Part shown: positions 1-11,056 of the stretch, one piece after another
How the letters are laid out: every line of letters begins with the position of its first letter
How positions within the stretch are numbered: the first letter of the stretch is position 1
From: Oopsacas minuta
Lineage: Eukaryota > Porifera > Hexactinellida > Lyssacinosida > Leucopsacidae
Direction of reading: 5' to 3'
NCBI GenBank assembly: GCA_024704765.1
Contig: JAKMXF010000295.1
Coordinates: forward strand, 434,001-498,000
DNA length: 64,000 nt
The notes under the pieces: model-generated
The model's input: only the letters and a program-made list of their open reading frames with translations
The model's database searches: none
Told to the model about the DNA's origin: nothing
Program-made: the position numbers and the translations under genes

Positions 1-164
1 CTAACTTTCATATATTATAAGCCCATAAAGTTAAACTTCATATACTGAAAGTTTCAAGCTTATTCAATACAAATTATGATTTTTGGAGATAATTACGCAT
101 AGTCAATTCATACCTACTGTTCGATTGATGACTTCAAAGGATGATAATTTCAACCTCAAATAAC

Positions 165-1265
165 GAGCTTACATAGAGTTTCGCACAATACTCAAGATCC
201 AGCCCTTACAGATCTTCAGTGAGTAACAAGAGATATTGTGCGTGGATTGCCCTTCCAGATCCACTGTAGAGCGATGGGCTGCCCGTTTTAGATCTGGTGA
301 TGCTGATGTCACAAATTTGCCTCGATCTGGAAGACGGGTATCCACCACCACTTCAGTGAATATCGCACTCATTGAAAGTACGGTCTTGGAGGACAAGTGC
401 ATTATTGTCAATCAGTTAGAACAAAGTATGGAGATTTTATCGGGAGCTATTCATATAATTCTGACGACTGAGCTTGGCTACCGATCGATTTGTGGGAAAT
501 GGGTCCAGCATAAGTTCAGTGAGTATCAAAGGTTGGCACGAATGAATATTGCCACAAACCTTTAGAAACTTATGAGAACTGCGATTCTAGACGCCTAACA
601 GAGATTATTACTGGTAACGAGACATGGGTATACTATTCAGCATCATTTGGCAAGTATAAGAAGCGATCATGGGTGAAGGTCGACGAACAACCGGCGAAAA
701 TTCCTAGATCCGACTTTAGAAAACCTTAGATTATGTATACCATCTTCTTCAATAGTCATGTAATTGTCTTGCAATTACCTTGTGAGAGTGGCAAACCTGT
801 TACTGCTACTTTCTTTACAAAGCAAGTGCTTCCAAATTTTATAGAAAATATAGAAAATTACCGCCAAAAACCGGAACTATAGGAATGAAATTTTATTGAT
901 AAAGCCAGTTCCTATACAGCTAAGCTAACCAAAAATTTCTTGGATGTAGAAGGGTTAGAACTACTTCCCAGCCACAATACTCTCCAGACCTAGCTCCTTG
1001 TGATTTTTGGCTATTCCCCAAGCTTAAAATCTACCTTCAAGGCAAAGATTCGGACACACTACAAGCACTGGGAACGGGCCTGTACCAGTACTACAAATCC
1101 ATCTCCGAAATGAGTGCATAAATGTGTTTTACAAGTGGGTTGAAAGGTTAAAACTTTGTGTATCTGCAGGAGGTGATTACATTGAATAAATAATGTAGTG
1201 AATTAGTGTGTATAGTGTTTGTACCCTGTCGTATCATATCACCCGCAAGATTTATTGAACGCCCT
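165..1265 (+). pseudogene. Decayed mariner transposase (5'-truncated)
   Basis: This is a broken DD34D mariner transposase. The open part at 236-565 carries the N-terminal helix-turn-helix region, with PSRSTVERW, the linker-like LPRSGRR and the pre-catalytic WVQHKFSEYQRL. After the stop near 563 the homology continues in shifted frames: ITGNETWVYY (first catalytic Asp changed to Asn), SSYTAKLTKNFLD, and the C-terminal FYKWVERLKLCV before 1190. At least four stops or frameshifts break it. A terminal-repeat-like sequence ends near 1265 (AACGCCCTAGTA), but no partner is visible on the left. The copy is therefore probably truncated and inactive. Identity comes from family motifs read by eye. Confidence 0.75.
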
Positions 1266-1277
1266 AGTACATGTTGA

Positions 1278-1345
1278 AAAGTTGGCTCGTTCTAAAGTTA
1301 TTGTAGTGACCATCGATAGCATATTTTGGTCAATCTTCACTTATA
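1278..1345 (+). repeat. Dispersed repeat, copy 1
   Basis: About 70 bp containing TTATTGTAGTGACCAT and ATAGCATATTTTGGTCA. It recurs with a few changes at 5130-5202. Both copies lie just upstream of sequences belonging to the same mariner TIR family (CAAGGGTTGWTCAATAA). Confidence 0.6.
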
Positions 1346-1355
1346 ACTTGACAAA

Positions 1356-1594
1356 CTTATAGATATGGCTACATCGTCTTGTAATCAGGTTCTATATACC
1401 CAACTTTCAATACCCTAATACATTTTGATGTAGTCTCAGACCATTAAGACTCAATAGTCAATTATACCATGCGATCATTTTCAAGATTGCGTCATAATGG
1501 TCTTAGATGCGATATCAAAATGTATTAGAAGAGTGTGGGAAGTTGGGCATATAGAACCTGTTTGCATCACAATTTGGCCAAATCTATAAATATT
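1356..1594. repeat. Imperfect inverted repeat (foldback element)
   Basis: The arm at about 1356-1445 is matched in inverted orientation by 1488-1590. Shared pieces are CAGGTTCTATATACCCAACT with its complement AGTTGGGCATATAGAACCTG, and AATACATTTTGAT with ATCAAAATGTATT. The loop is about 40 bp. Related fragments appear near 50050-50110 (CCCACTTTCCTATACCC, ATCATTTTGAT) and 33630-33690. It looks like a foldback MITE; no target duplication was established. Confidence 0.55.
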
Positions 1595-1595
1595 A

Positions 1596-2450
1596 CAAGG
1601 GTTGATCAATAAATAATGATTCTTTTTTTCATAATTCAGATAGTTAACCTATACTTATCATAATTGATTATCAAATGTTTTGATAAATTCTCCCTTTAAC
1701 TTTATATATCGTTTCCATCGTTCTCGTAACTTTTCCAGCCCAGTGGTATAGAATACTTTAGGGGTCCCTTTTTGCCACTGTTTTATTTCATACTCCAGCC
1801 GTTTGAAACCCTCAAATCTCTTCCCTCGAAGAGGTCTCTTCATCTCTCCGGACAGCCAGTAGTCGCTGGGAGCCAGGTCTGGACTATACGGGGGATGAGG
1901 GAGGCATTCGAATCCTAAGTCGTCAATTGCAGCCATTGTCTTGGAGTTTACATGGGGCCTTGCGTTGTCATGTCGCAGCAATATGCCACGTGTCAACTTG
2001 CCTTGCCTCTCACGTTTAATCGCTTGACGCAATTCTTTCAATTCGTCAACGTAATAATCACTGTTTATGGTTGTCTTCTCAGGCAACCAGTCGAGGTGTA
2101 TAATTCATTCCCTATCCCAAAATACTATTGCCATTCTCTACCCTGCTGAATTTTGGGCCTTTACCTTGATGGGACAGGTTCATCACGTATTTTAACTACT
2201 TGGATTGAGTTTTGCCATCTGGTACATAATAATGAAACCAAGTTTCATCCCCCGTTACTATACGATCCAAAAAGTCTTGTTCTGCCTTGTATCTTGAAAG
2301 TAATTCTTTGCTAACTCTACCCTTTCGCGTTTTTGTTCTTTTGAAAGAAGTTGTGGGACCCAACGCGCAGTTACCTTCGTCATTTCCAGATCGTCAGTGA
2401 TAACACAAGCCTACACTTTTTAGTTGTAATGATTTTGTCAACTGATACAT
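1596..2450 (-). pseudogene. Mariner transposase, C-terminal half
   Basis: Minus-strand remnant of a DD34D mariner transposase. The intact part at 1658-2086 encodes [12 protein letters not shown] (second catalytic Asp), PHPPYSPDLAPSDYW (third catalytic Asp, 34 residues later) and the usual tail MKRPLRGKRF. Upstream, between about 2090 and 2450, the homology continues in shifted frames, including a GDETWFHYY-like first-Asp motif. The 3' terminal repeat starts at 1596 after a TA (CAAGGGTTGATCAATAAATA). The 5' end was not found. The copy is frameshifted and truncated, so inactive. Its protein resembles the copy at the right edge of the window, but the terminal repeat differs. Confidence 0.75.
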
Positions 2451-2686
2451 AGTAATTCTGTGTTGCTGATTCCGATTATTTACTCAGTTTCTCCCTAATA
2501 CGTCAAGTTATCTCACAATCCTATTACTACATTTATAGAACAAAATTGGTTTCAACCCTTATATGTTAGATTAGATCAATGAAATTTCTGAAAATATCAA
2601 TATTTCATTGACTAAGAATAATGATATAATTGTTACTAATATGAATGGATGAAAGTAATACTATAAACATGTAATATGAGCACTAT

Positions 2687-4393
2687 TCAATCTAAAAACT
2701 TTCTCTTGTTTGACTTTCTTGAATGTTGTTCGTTAGAACAATCTCTTTTTAGGCACCAACAGTAATCTGCCATCATATGTGTGTCCCATCTTCCTTGATT
2801 TCGCTGTTCCATCACTTTTATGTCTTGATGGAATCGTTCACCTTGTTCTTCACTCATATCACCTAGATTATCCGGAAATCTATCAAGATAGTCTCTCAAA
2901 TAATGAATTTTAATACTCGTATTACAGCCAAGAGCATGATAACTGTCGACTAACTCTGTGACTAGTTCTTTGTAGTTGGATGCCTTTTTATTACCAAGGA
3001 AATTCGAAACGACAATAGAGAAAGCCTGCCACGCTCTCTTCTCTTCCTCGTTCATTGAATCTTTGAAACTGTTATCCTAAGTAACTTCGAATCTGTGGAC
3101 CTTCAAATTTCCCTGCCTTTTTCTTCTCTTCACTGATTTCTGGAAAATAATTTCGGATATACTTGAAACAATATCTGTCTTTATCCAGTACTTTGATGAA
3201 TTGCTTCATTAAACCAAGCTTAATGTGGAGAGGTAGAATTATTTTATTTGTATGTACCAGAGAGTTATTAATTATATTTTTGTCCCAACTTTCAAACATT
3301 CTCTCGGAGACCACTTTTCCCTTATCCAATGCTGGTTCCTATCTCTACTGTCTCAATATCAAAGGAAACAGGGGTACTTAGTGAACCCAGATTGTTGTCC
3401 TAATAGAAAGTCGACCATTTTGAGATCAACACAGATGACCCAATCATGTGCAGAGTAGTTAATAATCTCTAATATCTCTTTCACATTATTGTACTCCTCT
3501 TTGAGTTTAACTGAATATCCTATAGGAATTGAACCGAATATATTTCCATTATGGAGTAGTACACATTTCAGACTCCTTTTGGAGCTCTCAATAAACAGCC
3601 TCCAGTCACTTGGATTGTAGTTCGGAATTCCCATTGCCAGTAGAAGATCCTCAATATTTGGACAAACAACCAAACCATTCTTTTCGCAGAAATACTGTTG
3701 AAACTCTTGCTCCCTGTAACGGTATATTGTTACCTTTGTTCCTTGATGGAGTAGATTATTTTCTTTCAATCTAGATGCAAGCAACTCAGAAGATTCTTTC
3801 GAGAGGTCAAGGTCACGAATTAAATCATTCAATTCCTCTTGGTTAAAGAGAGAAGGCTCCGAGGAAGGACCTTGAAAATCAACATCATATTCACAGTCAT
3901 GATCATTGACTTCTTCCGAATTGGCACCATCTTCATCATCATAGAATCCGAGAAACTGAATATTGATACAGGTAGATCACTACAATGAGGGACTAGTCGA
4001 ATAGCAGATTCTAAATTTGGGTAATTCAGCCGGTGTCTGTCACTCTTTTTACAGCCCATAACATTAACCATGCAGAAATAACAATCATCGAAATGATTTT
4101 TTTGATTCTCTCCAAATCATAGGAATTCCGAAAGGGAGGTGTTTCTCTTTACCCTTACTCCAAGACCTCAATAATTCTACACAAGATTTACAGACCTTAT
4201 GAGGTGCCCAACTTTTGTCCTGGTCGCCCAGCTTAACTTTGAAATATGCATGATAAGCTCTATTCACAAATTCAGTAATATTCTGCATCTGAAGTTTCGG
4301 AGTATAGAAACCACAAATATAACAAAGAATGTCTGGAGAATTGAAACACTTTCTTTTCGACATATCAACAAAAAAGAATAACAAACTAGTCAA
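2687..4393 (-). pseudogene. Broken copy of a multi-copy invertebrate orphan protein
   Basis: Five consecutive minus-strand frames (4393-4085, 4071-3829, 3832-3359, 3329-3072, 3055-2687) read as one protein of about 550 residues split by indels and stops. The N-terminus has Cys pairs (CYICG, then CKSCVELL about 50 residues on) that look like a zinc-binding module, followed by HLPFGIPMIW. Later motifs are DWRLFIESSKRSLKCVLLHN, LPLHIKLGLMKQFIKVLDKD, and ERFHQDIKVMEQRNQGRW with MADYCWCLKRD. I recognise this as a family repeated many times in arthropod and other invertebrate genomes and listed as uncharacterised. Its function is unknown and transposon association is only suspected. The region after the CFL stop near 3360 looks deleted. 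No introns or terminal repeats are visible. Confidence 0.6.
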
Positions 4394-4639
4394 AAACCAA
4401 TTAGCAAATAGGACTATTTGAATATATATATACTATGTACATAATGCTATTGTTGTAATATGTAATCATGATGAATTTTTGGCAAAAAATCGAAATTTTT
4501 CTGAAAATGTAGCTATATGGTTGTGAAAAACCTGACGTGATAAGAAAAAACTGAATAGATATTCAGAATCAGCGCACCTAAATTAGTCTAAATCAGTGGT
4601 CAAAATATAAACAACTGCAGTATAACATTTTTTTGTAGC

Positions 4640-4918
4640 CCTGTGTAATCGAGTGTAGTGTGGCTTTTGATATACCTACACTTTCTTCTAACTCTCGCAG
4701 GGTTATTCGTCTGTCCTCGTCCAAACTTGTTTGTACCCTCTCGATATTACTGCTGGTTTTTGAGGAACTCGGACAACCTGGACTAGGGTCATCGTGGAGT
4801 TCCTATGAATGAAAGTTTCAAAGTAGACTAATAAAATATGCCTGAAATGATGGATGCGGAAATTTCCGATTGATTAATGGTTTCATATCAAACGGCAAAA
4901 CTTTTCGAGTGCCCCTCG
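4640..4918 (-). mobile_element. Mariner 5' fragment
   Basis: On the minus strand a terminal-repeat-like end (complement of AACTTTTCGAGTGCCCCTCG) abuts TA at 4919-4920. After about 110 bp follows a frame of about 50 codons with the second helix-turn-helix of a mariner transposase (DEDRRITLRELEESVGISKA). The first helix-turn-helix is deleted and the fragment ends near 4640. The terminal repeat resembles the one ending at 6747. Confidence 0.6.
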
Positions 4919-5129
4919 TACAGTTAAAATTTTGATTAGTATGGACATTCAACAAGAACTTTGGACATAATTAATTACCTATAGATTCATAAATACTTGG
5001 GCGGTAGGTAATTCTTTTGTTGACAAAATGCACAAATTTGAAAGTACTGTAAAGAATGCCTTTATAGTACAAAATTTACGAATTTCTTCTAAAGATGTGT
5101 TTTTACAAAATTTATAAGATGTCATTGAA

Positions 5130-5202
5130 ATGTTGGCATGTTCTAGAGTTATTGTAGTGACCATGCATAGCATATTTTGGTCATTCTTCACCTTTAACTG
5201 GA
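5130..5202 (+). repeat. Dispersed repeat, copy 2
   Basis: Second copy of the repeat at 1278-1345 (TTATTGTAGTGACCAT, ATAGCATATTTTGGTCA). It ends at the TA that precedes a mariner terminal repeat. Confidence 0.6.
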
Positions 5203-5204
5203 TA

Positions 5205-5572
5205 CAAGGGTTGTTCAATAAGTAATGAAACTAATGTATCGAATTCATATTCTAGTAAATACAGTTCTAAGCCTAGTATCAGATTACAAGCCTAACTTGA
5301 CTGTCTAACTTCGATACAATATACTCTTTACTCGACTAGCATATTCTTAAGTATAAAGTTTCATTTGTATGGGCTACTTTTTTCAACTAATGGATTTTAG
5401 CAAAGAAGGAAAACGACAAATAATTTGGTACCTGTGGTAAAAGGAGAAGACTGGTTCATACATTCTTCGTGAAATACAGGATATATTCGGTGATGAATGT
5501 CCTTCGAAAGCCACGATATATAGGTTGATCGAACGTTTTGATAATGGCGATGATTTATCTTGTCCACTTTCA
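5205..5572 (+). pseudogene. Mariner 5' end (TIR and N-terminus only)
   Basis: Begins with CAAGGGTTGTTCAATAA after TA at 5203-5204, the same terminal-repeat family as at 1596. A start codon near 5391 opens an N-terminal mariner segment with the helix-turn-helix motif PSKATIYRLIERFDNGDD, interrupted by one stop. It breaks off around 5572, where a different mariner begins, so only the first quarter of the element survives. Confidence 0.6.
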
Positions 5573-6747
5573 TAAATTTGCTAATTTTAGTGTACATGGC
5601 TTCTAAAATATCTCAATCTAAATCAGATCTCACAAAACGTGATTTTCAAGCAACAATTTTGATCTTATTCAAACTACAGAAGACAAGAGTAGAAATCTAT
5701 GAATCTTTACAGGAACATTTCCCGGATCTAGCTCCTTCTCTAAGTACAGTTGAACGATGGTACAGGGAATTTATTCACGGAAACTTTGTTCTTGAAGATG
5801 CCCCTCGTTCAGGAAGACCGAATATTTCACATAATGAAGAAAGTGTTAACGAAATGCTAGATCTAATTACTAGAGATCCTCATATTACTTACGCTCAGTT
5901 AGAGTATGAAACGGAGTTATCATCGGGGACAATTAATATCATTTTGCACAAAGAACTTTGTGTCAGGAAGTTGTGTGCCCGATGGATCCCCCATTCTTTG
6001 AACTTACAGCAAAAATTATCCCGCATAGACTTTTGCAAAATTATGCTCAAAAGGTTTGCTACTGGAAGTTCAAGAGCTGTTTCTGAGATCCTTACAGGTG
6101 ATGAGACATGGATATGCCATTATGATCCAAAAACAAAGCGAATGTCAAAGGAGTGGGTTGAAGAAGATGCCCCACCTTCAACCAAAATGCGGAGGGCTAG
6201 ATCTGTTGAGAAACAAATGAGGGCGATGCTTTTCAGATCTAGTGGGTTTGTGGAAACTGTTGCTCTCGAGGATAGAAAGACTGTTACTGCCGACTGGTAC
6301 GCTACAGTGTGCCTACCCAAAGTAATCACAACAATTGAGTCACAGCGGGAGAAGACAGGCATTATAGGAATTCTTCTTCATCATGATAATGCATCATCGC
6401 ATACGGCAATCAGAACTCGTGAGTTATTGGAAAATTCTGGACTCAAAACATTACCTCACCCGCCCTACAGTCCTGATTTGCCCCTTGCGACTTCTGGTTG
6501 TTCCCTAGGCACAAAGATCAATTTCGTGGGAGGAGATTTTCGACTAATGAAGAGTTGAGAGGGGCGCTTTTCCCAGCGATCGGAGACATACCCAAAGAAG
6601 AGTGGAAAAAATGTTTTGATAATTGGTTTGCCAGAATGAAAAACTGTAAAGATTGTCAGGGAGAGTATTTTGAATAAATATAATAGTCAATTTTATTATT
6701 GCTATCTGATATGTCGGTCAATGTTAAAACTTTTCGAATGCCCTTCG
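5573..6747 (+). pseudogene. Mariner transposase, nearly full length, one frameshift
   Basis: The frame from about 5596 to 6558 encodes most of a DD34D mariner transposase: the second-helix-turn-helix region ITYAQLEYETELSSGTINII, WIPHSLNLQQKLSR, ILTGDETWICHYDPK (first Asp), GILLHHDNASSHTA (second Asp) and LPHPPYSPDL. A frameshift near 6480 moves the third-Asp motif (CDFWLFP) and the C-terminal tail into another frame, which stays readable to about 6677. The 3' terminal repeat ends at 6747 before TA. No 5' terminal repeat is present; the left boundary is a junction with another mariner's N-terminus. It is probably inactive but younger than most mariners here. Confidence 0.75.
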
Positions 6748-6749
6748 TA

Positions 6750-7545
6750 TTCATGAACAGCTTATGAGATTGGCATTTCGAGGTGCAATTTCAGGTGCTT
6801 GGGCACTTATAATTCATGGAGGATCACACCGAAGTTCTGAAAATATGTCTTCGAAAATCCGAATACGAGAAGTTGAAATTTTCTTGGGTCGAAACTTTGT
6901 ATCCGATAAAAATCGTGGTGGTGTAAATATAGGCTAACCCATTCGATTGCTTTTGAGTCAATTTTTTTGGTCATATTCGTGTTTTGCTTCAATCTTCCAG
7001 ACATTTGTTATTGGCGACTCATTCCCTCGACTATTCGCGATTTTCCATACACACATCAGCAATTTGATAGAACATTATACAGTTTTTTTCTAAATATTTC
7101 ATATATTTTCTTTTAATATATGTATTGAATTTGTATTTTGAGCATTAGCATTTTAAATATCATGTAACACACTAGATCAAATATTGTGCTTTTTAAAGGC
7201 TGACTAATACAATTACATAGTATGATAGTTCAGTTCTAAAATCGTTGATTCAGTATATTAGTGAATATATATATGTTTCCGCTCAACTGTTCATACCTGT
7301 GTGCGTGTAGTTACATCTAGTTGTGCACCTGAAATTGAAAAATTTATAATGTGTATTTTCACACCTTTTGACAACTATTGACACCTCGGTATTTTACCCC
7401 AATCAGCTTGTGTGGTTTTACATTTAGGCATAAATGCATAAAATTTGTTCTGGTGGTGTAGATCTACTTAGCACTGCTTTGTACTTGTATTGAAGTAGAC
7501 TCAATTCTATTCTTCAATACATCTATAAAATTTAAACGCAATTAA
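6750..7545. other. Non-coding AT-rich stretch
   Basis: No supportable gene. The longest frame is a short minus-strand one with no recognisable motif. Confidence 0.5.
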
Positions 7546-8104
7546 TCTGTGTATATATATATATATATATGAGTGTATATTTATGTTTGTATGTCCAGAA
7601 TTGCTAAAGAAACTGGAAGTCCCCCAGGGCTGAGTTTTGGCATAAAGGTGTATTTTGGGTCTGGCTCGTCAGCTCTTTAGAATTTCAAATAATCATACTA
7701 ATAACCACTGCTCCGCCAATATACCTGATGGAAGTTTGAAATATGAATCTCACCCCTCAATGTGACAAATATCAGATTTTCTTAATGCCTGAGGACGAAG
7801 TGCCGGAATACTAACCAAAAGCAACATAGCATCGATTTTGGGAAGTAATCTCGGAAAGTGTCACCACTAGTGGTGATAACCGCTTATTTAACCGGTTAGT
7901 TAAATAAATTAACTATTCCATAACCGGGTAGTGAATTTCAAATAACAGGGTATTATAGAACCATAAATATGAACAATTTTTTATCTGATCTGCAAATTAC
8001 TCACAAATTGTCACTTATATATATTTCCCTGGCTTACATTTTTGGCATTAAACGCGTTTTTGAAATCTGAGAGCAATTGATATTAGCTACTAATTAGGTT
8101 AGGA

Positions 8105-8375
8105 CGTAGGCACAACTAGGGGTTTTTTGGGTGGGAATGTGCCCACCCACAAAAGATTAGTGGGTGGGCGGGGAGGCATAATACAGTTATCAATGATGTT
8201 ACATATAACACTTGATAATAATCCCATTTATAATCGACACAGTAAAATGAACTGAATTATTGAAAATAATCTATTATAGTCAGGAAAATTGGTAATATAA
8301 GAAATGTTCAACAACCAAAACTTATTGCTCTATGAGTCATGCACACCCAGCTCTGAGAACTTAGTTGCGCCTATG
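8105..8375. mobile_element. Small hAT-type MITE (271 bp)
   Basis: A perfect 8-bp duplication GGTTAGGA (8097-8104, 8376-8383) flanks the terminal inverted repeats CGTAGGCACAACTA and the complement CATAGGCGCAACTA. There is no coding capacity. It lies inside the larger hAT-like element. Confidence 0.75.
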
Positions 8376-8664
8376 GGTTAGGAGATTACTATGTTACTAC
8401 TACAAGCAAGCTACGTTTACTTGCGTTGCATGGCACGCCAACACTTTGTGTTCGCGAGTGGCACCCTATGGGTACCCACTGTATTCTTTGTATTTTCCTA
8501 TTGAACATGTGCATATCAACGATTTACATTTTTCATTATAGCATTACATTAGCCATAAATTTAATTCCACATTATAGTTTGGTAAACTTTTATGGAATCG
8601 ATAAATAATTTATCTACATGTCTTTCAACGCTTTAGTATATCATGCCATTTGAACTACACACTA

Positions 8665-9966
8665 CAGGGTTCGGCATAAGTTCTGCAGCAAAATTTAACT
8701 TAAGCTAGAAGTTCTGCGAATTGTTTTAAGTGAATATTAATTTATCATAGATTATCTTCAATATTTTTCTAAACAATATTTAGAGTATTGAGTCCTACTA
8801 GAAAAATTTTTTTGATTTATGGAGAAAGAAGCAAAACGGTCATTGATAATCTTGTATCATGATGAAGGTAAGTCAGCTTCCGTAATATCAAAAATACTGT
8901 CCATAAACAGATGGATAGTCTACCGTACAATCAAACGTTACAAGGAGACTGGCAGTACCTAGGACAGGTTCAGAAAAGGTAGACCTCGTTCTGTTCGTAC
9001 TCCTGCTGTTAGGAAGCTCGTCCGGGAGAGGGTCAGGAAGAATCCTGTCAGAAGCATCCAAGGCATGGCAAAAGACTTCAATATTACAACCAGAAGTATG
9101 GGGAAGATAGTAAAAGAGGATTTAGGCTTGAAATGCTACAAATTTCGAGAGGTACAGTAACTTTCTGAGGTGAATAAGAGGCGTTGGTATGAAAAATGTC
9201 TGATTCTGAGAAAAAGGTTCACTGGTGGCACGCACCAGAGTATTGTCTTCTCCGATGAGAAGATTTTGACCGTAGAAATGGTATATAATCACCAAAACAG
9301 TCGAATTCTTGCTCCAGATCAAAAGTCTATATCGTCATCAATACGCACAATCGAAAGAACTCAGAAACCTGCATCGGTCATGGTTTGGGGAGCTATTACT
9401 TCTGATGGTCGGACACCTCTGGTGTTCATTGACAAAGGGGTGAAAATTAACAAAGAAGTGTATGTAGAGAGCATTTTAGAGAACACATTGAAGCCTTGGG
9501 CTGGTGAGCACTTCAATGGCACGCATTGGGTGTTCCAGTAAGATTCCGCTCCCCCCCACAAAGCCAAAATGACATCTGAGTCGTTGAAACTCAATGTACC
9601 GGAATTTATATCAACTGAAGAATGGCCGACCTCTTCTCCAGATCTAAACCCTATGAATTTCTGTATATGGTCCATCTTAGAGTCCAGGGTATGTGCAAAG
9701 CCTCACAAGAATGTCGAAAGTCTGAAGTCTTCCTTGAAAAGAGAGTGTGATTTAATCAGTGAGGACGTGTTGCTTGCTGCTGTCGATAATTTCTATAAGC
9801 GATTGAGCCTATTTATCGCAGCAAAGGGCAATACATTTGAAGAGCTAGATTAATTTCGTATCCTTAGCATGTATGTTCACTTATTCATTACGAATTTCAA
9901 CTACTATTATGGTAAAATAAGAAATATACTAGTTTATACTTGTTGCAGAACTTTTGCCTAACCCTG
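8665..9966 (+). mobile_element. Tc1/mariner DD37D element, copy A
   Basis: Terminal inverted repeats CAGGGTTCGGCATAAGTTCT and the complement CAGGGTTAGGCAAAAGTTCT are bounded by TA on both sides (8663-8664, 9967-9968). The length, 1302 bp, is normal for the superfamily. A closely similar copy in reverse orientation lies at 61637-62937. Confidence 0.9.
8819..9853 (+). pseudogene. DD37D-type transposase with three in-frame stops
   Basis: One frame of 344 codons runs from ATG 8819 to TAA 9853. Stops interrupt it at codon 48 (8960-8962), codon 114 (9158-9160) and codon 241 (9539-9541). The N-terminus holds paired helix-turn-helix regions (SASVISKILSINRWIVYRTI; AVRKLVRERVRKNPVRSIQ). The catalytic region has IVFSDEKIL (first Asp), VFQ-stop-DSAPPHKAK (second Asp) and SPDLNPMNFCIW. 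In the last motif the third acidic residue, expected after NPM and 37 residues past the second Asp, is Asn. The stops at codons 48 and 241 look like Gln-to-stop changes, judging by the sister copy. The copy cannot make an active transposase. Confidence 0.85.
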
Positions 9967-10689
9967 TATAAACTGTAATATAATTTCTAAGTACCGTAAT
10001 TCAATTTGCACAAAATTAGATGCATGTTTAACAAATTGGAATTGAAAAAATTTGCGCTATTGGAACCATTGCATCCTAATTTGACTGGGTTAGAGCCTAT
10101 ATCAAATGATTACCACAATTGGTACATCCTCGAATCTGATAAGTCAATCCATTAGACACCTATTTGAGAGAGTTTCTGAGATATCCCTTAGATCATAGAA
10201 GCTGTTCCTAGATTTAACACTTTCCACACATATGCCAAATTTCAATTTTGTATATTTTACCAGGTCCTCAATCAATTCCTGACAAAAACTATTAACTAAC
10301 AAATTATATAATAGATAATTTTAGTGAGTACATCTCTATTTAGTTGAACTTCATTTAAGTACATTACTACTAGTGTATATTTATATTAGCATAAACATGC
10401 ATTAACCGGTCATGTATGATAAAAGTATTCGATAACCGGTTATTGGATACAAGGTATTCATTTAACAACCCTAGTCACCACCGAAGGCCATTCTATGTAA
10501 TTTGGATAGACCATGGATAATAAAATTTAACTCTTCTGTGAACTCGAAGCGAGTTGTGCCAAGTAATGAACGATTATATCTGGTCGCGTGGTGACCTATA
10601 GCACTAGGAAATTTAGCAGTTTATTCATGAAGCTAACCCGAAGCACTAAGCTGTCGGCAGCGACCTAGCAAGCGATGCGCGCACGCTAG

Positions 10690-11056
10690 TTTTATTTAAT
10701 ATGCATACACTGATTTATTATGAGATTAATAATATTTTCACACCTTGATTAGGGTTCCACATTTTAAATAGGAGTAAACAGGGACGTTGGACTCGATTTT
10801 GAAATTTTTAATAGTCTAACAAGATCAGTAGAATTCAATTTTACCTTTCTTGCTAAAATGGATATGTAGTGGAATAATATAGTTTCAATTATCCACTCAA
10901 ATATACTTGGTAAAATTTAAGTCGGCACAGACTGTGATTTGAGATTTTAATATTTAGTATTTCAAGAACCTAAAATTTCCCATTGCTCTTTTGCCCAAGT
11001 AAAACTGTTGACTCTCAACTCAATTTGTGATTAAAACCTATAATTTCACTCATAAC
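10690..11056. other. Non-coding; one MITE-like fragment
   Basis: No gene. At 10915-10950, AAGTCGGCACAGACTGTGAT matches the edge of the repeat family annotated at 32110-32310. Confidence 0.45.

Larger units (their letters stand above)
7868..10473. mobile_element. hAT-like element with 8-bp duplication
   Basis: It is flanked by a perfect 8-bp direct repeat GTCACCAC (7860-7867 and 10474-10481). The ends TAGTGGTGATAAC and the complement TAGGGTTGTTAAA form short imperfect inverted repeats that fit the hAT pattern. Both subterminal regions carry AACCGGTTA motifs. The related Helitron copy at 14247-14958 has GTCACTGC running straight into AAAAGGCCAT at this point, so it serves as an empty site. No hAT transposase is visible; the inside holds a MITE and a Tc1-type element. 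Confidence 0.7.
7546..10689 (+). mobile_element. Helitron-like element carrying nested insertions
   Basis: The left end reads A|TC followed by (TA)n and the GTTTGTATGTCC / AAAGAAACTGG motif seen at many Helitron 5' ends. The right end has a GC-rich hairpin-like sequence and CTAG (GATGCGCGCACGCTAG) followed by T, fitting insertion between A and T. Related sequence recurs at 14247-14958 and 20050-20417. About 2.6 kb of the span is a later hAT insertion, leaving roughly 0.5 kb of Helitron sequence. It has no Rep/helicase coding, so it is non-autonomous. Confidence 0.6.
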
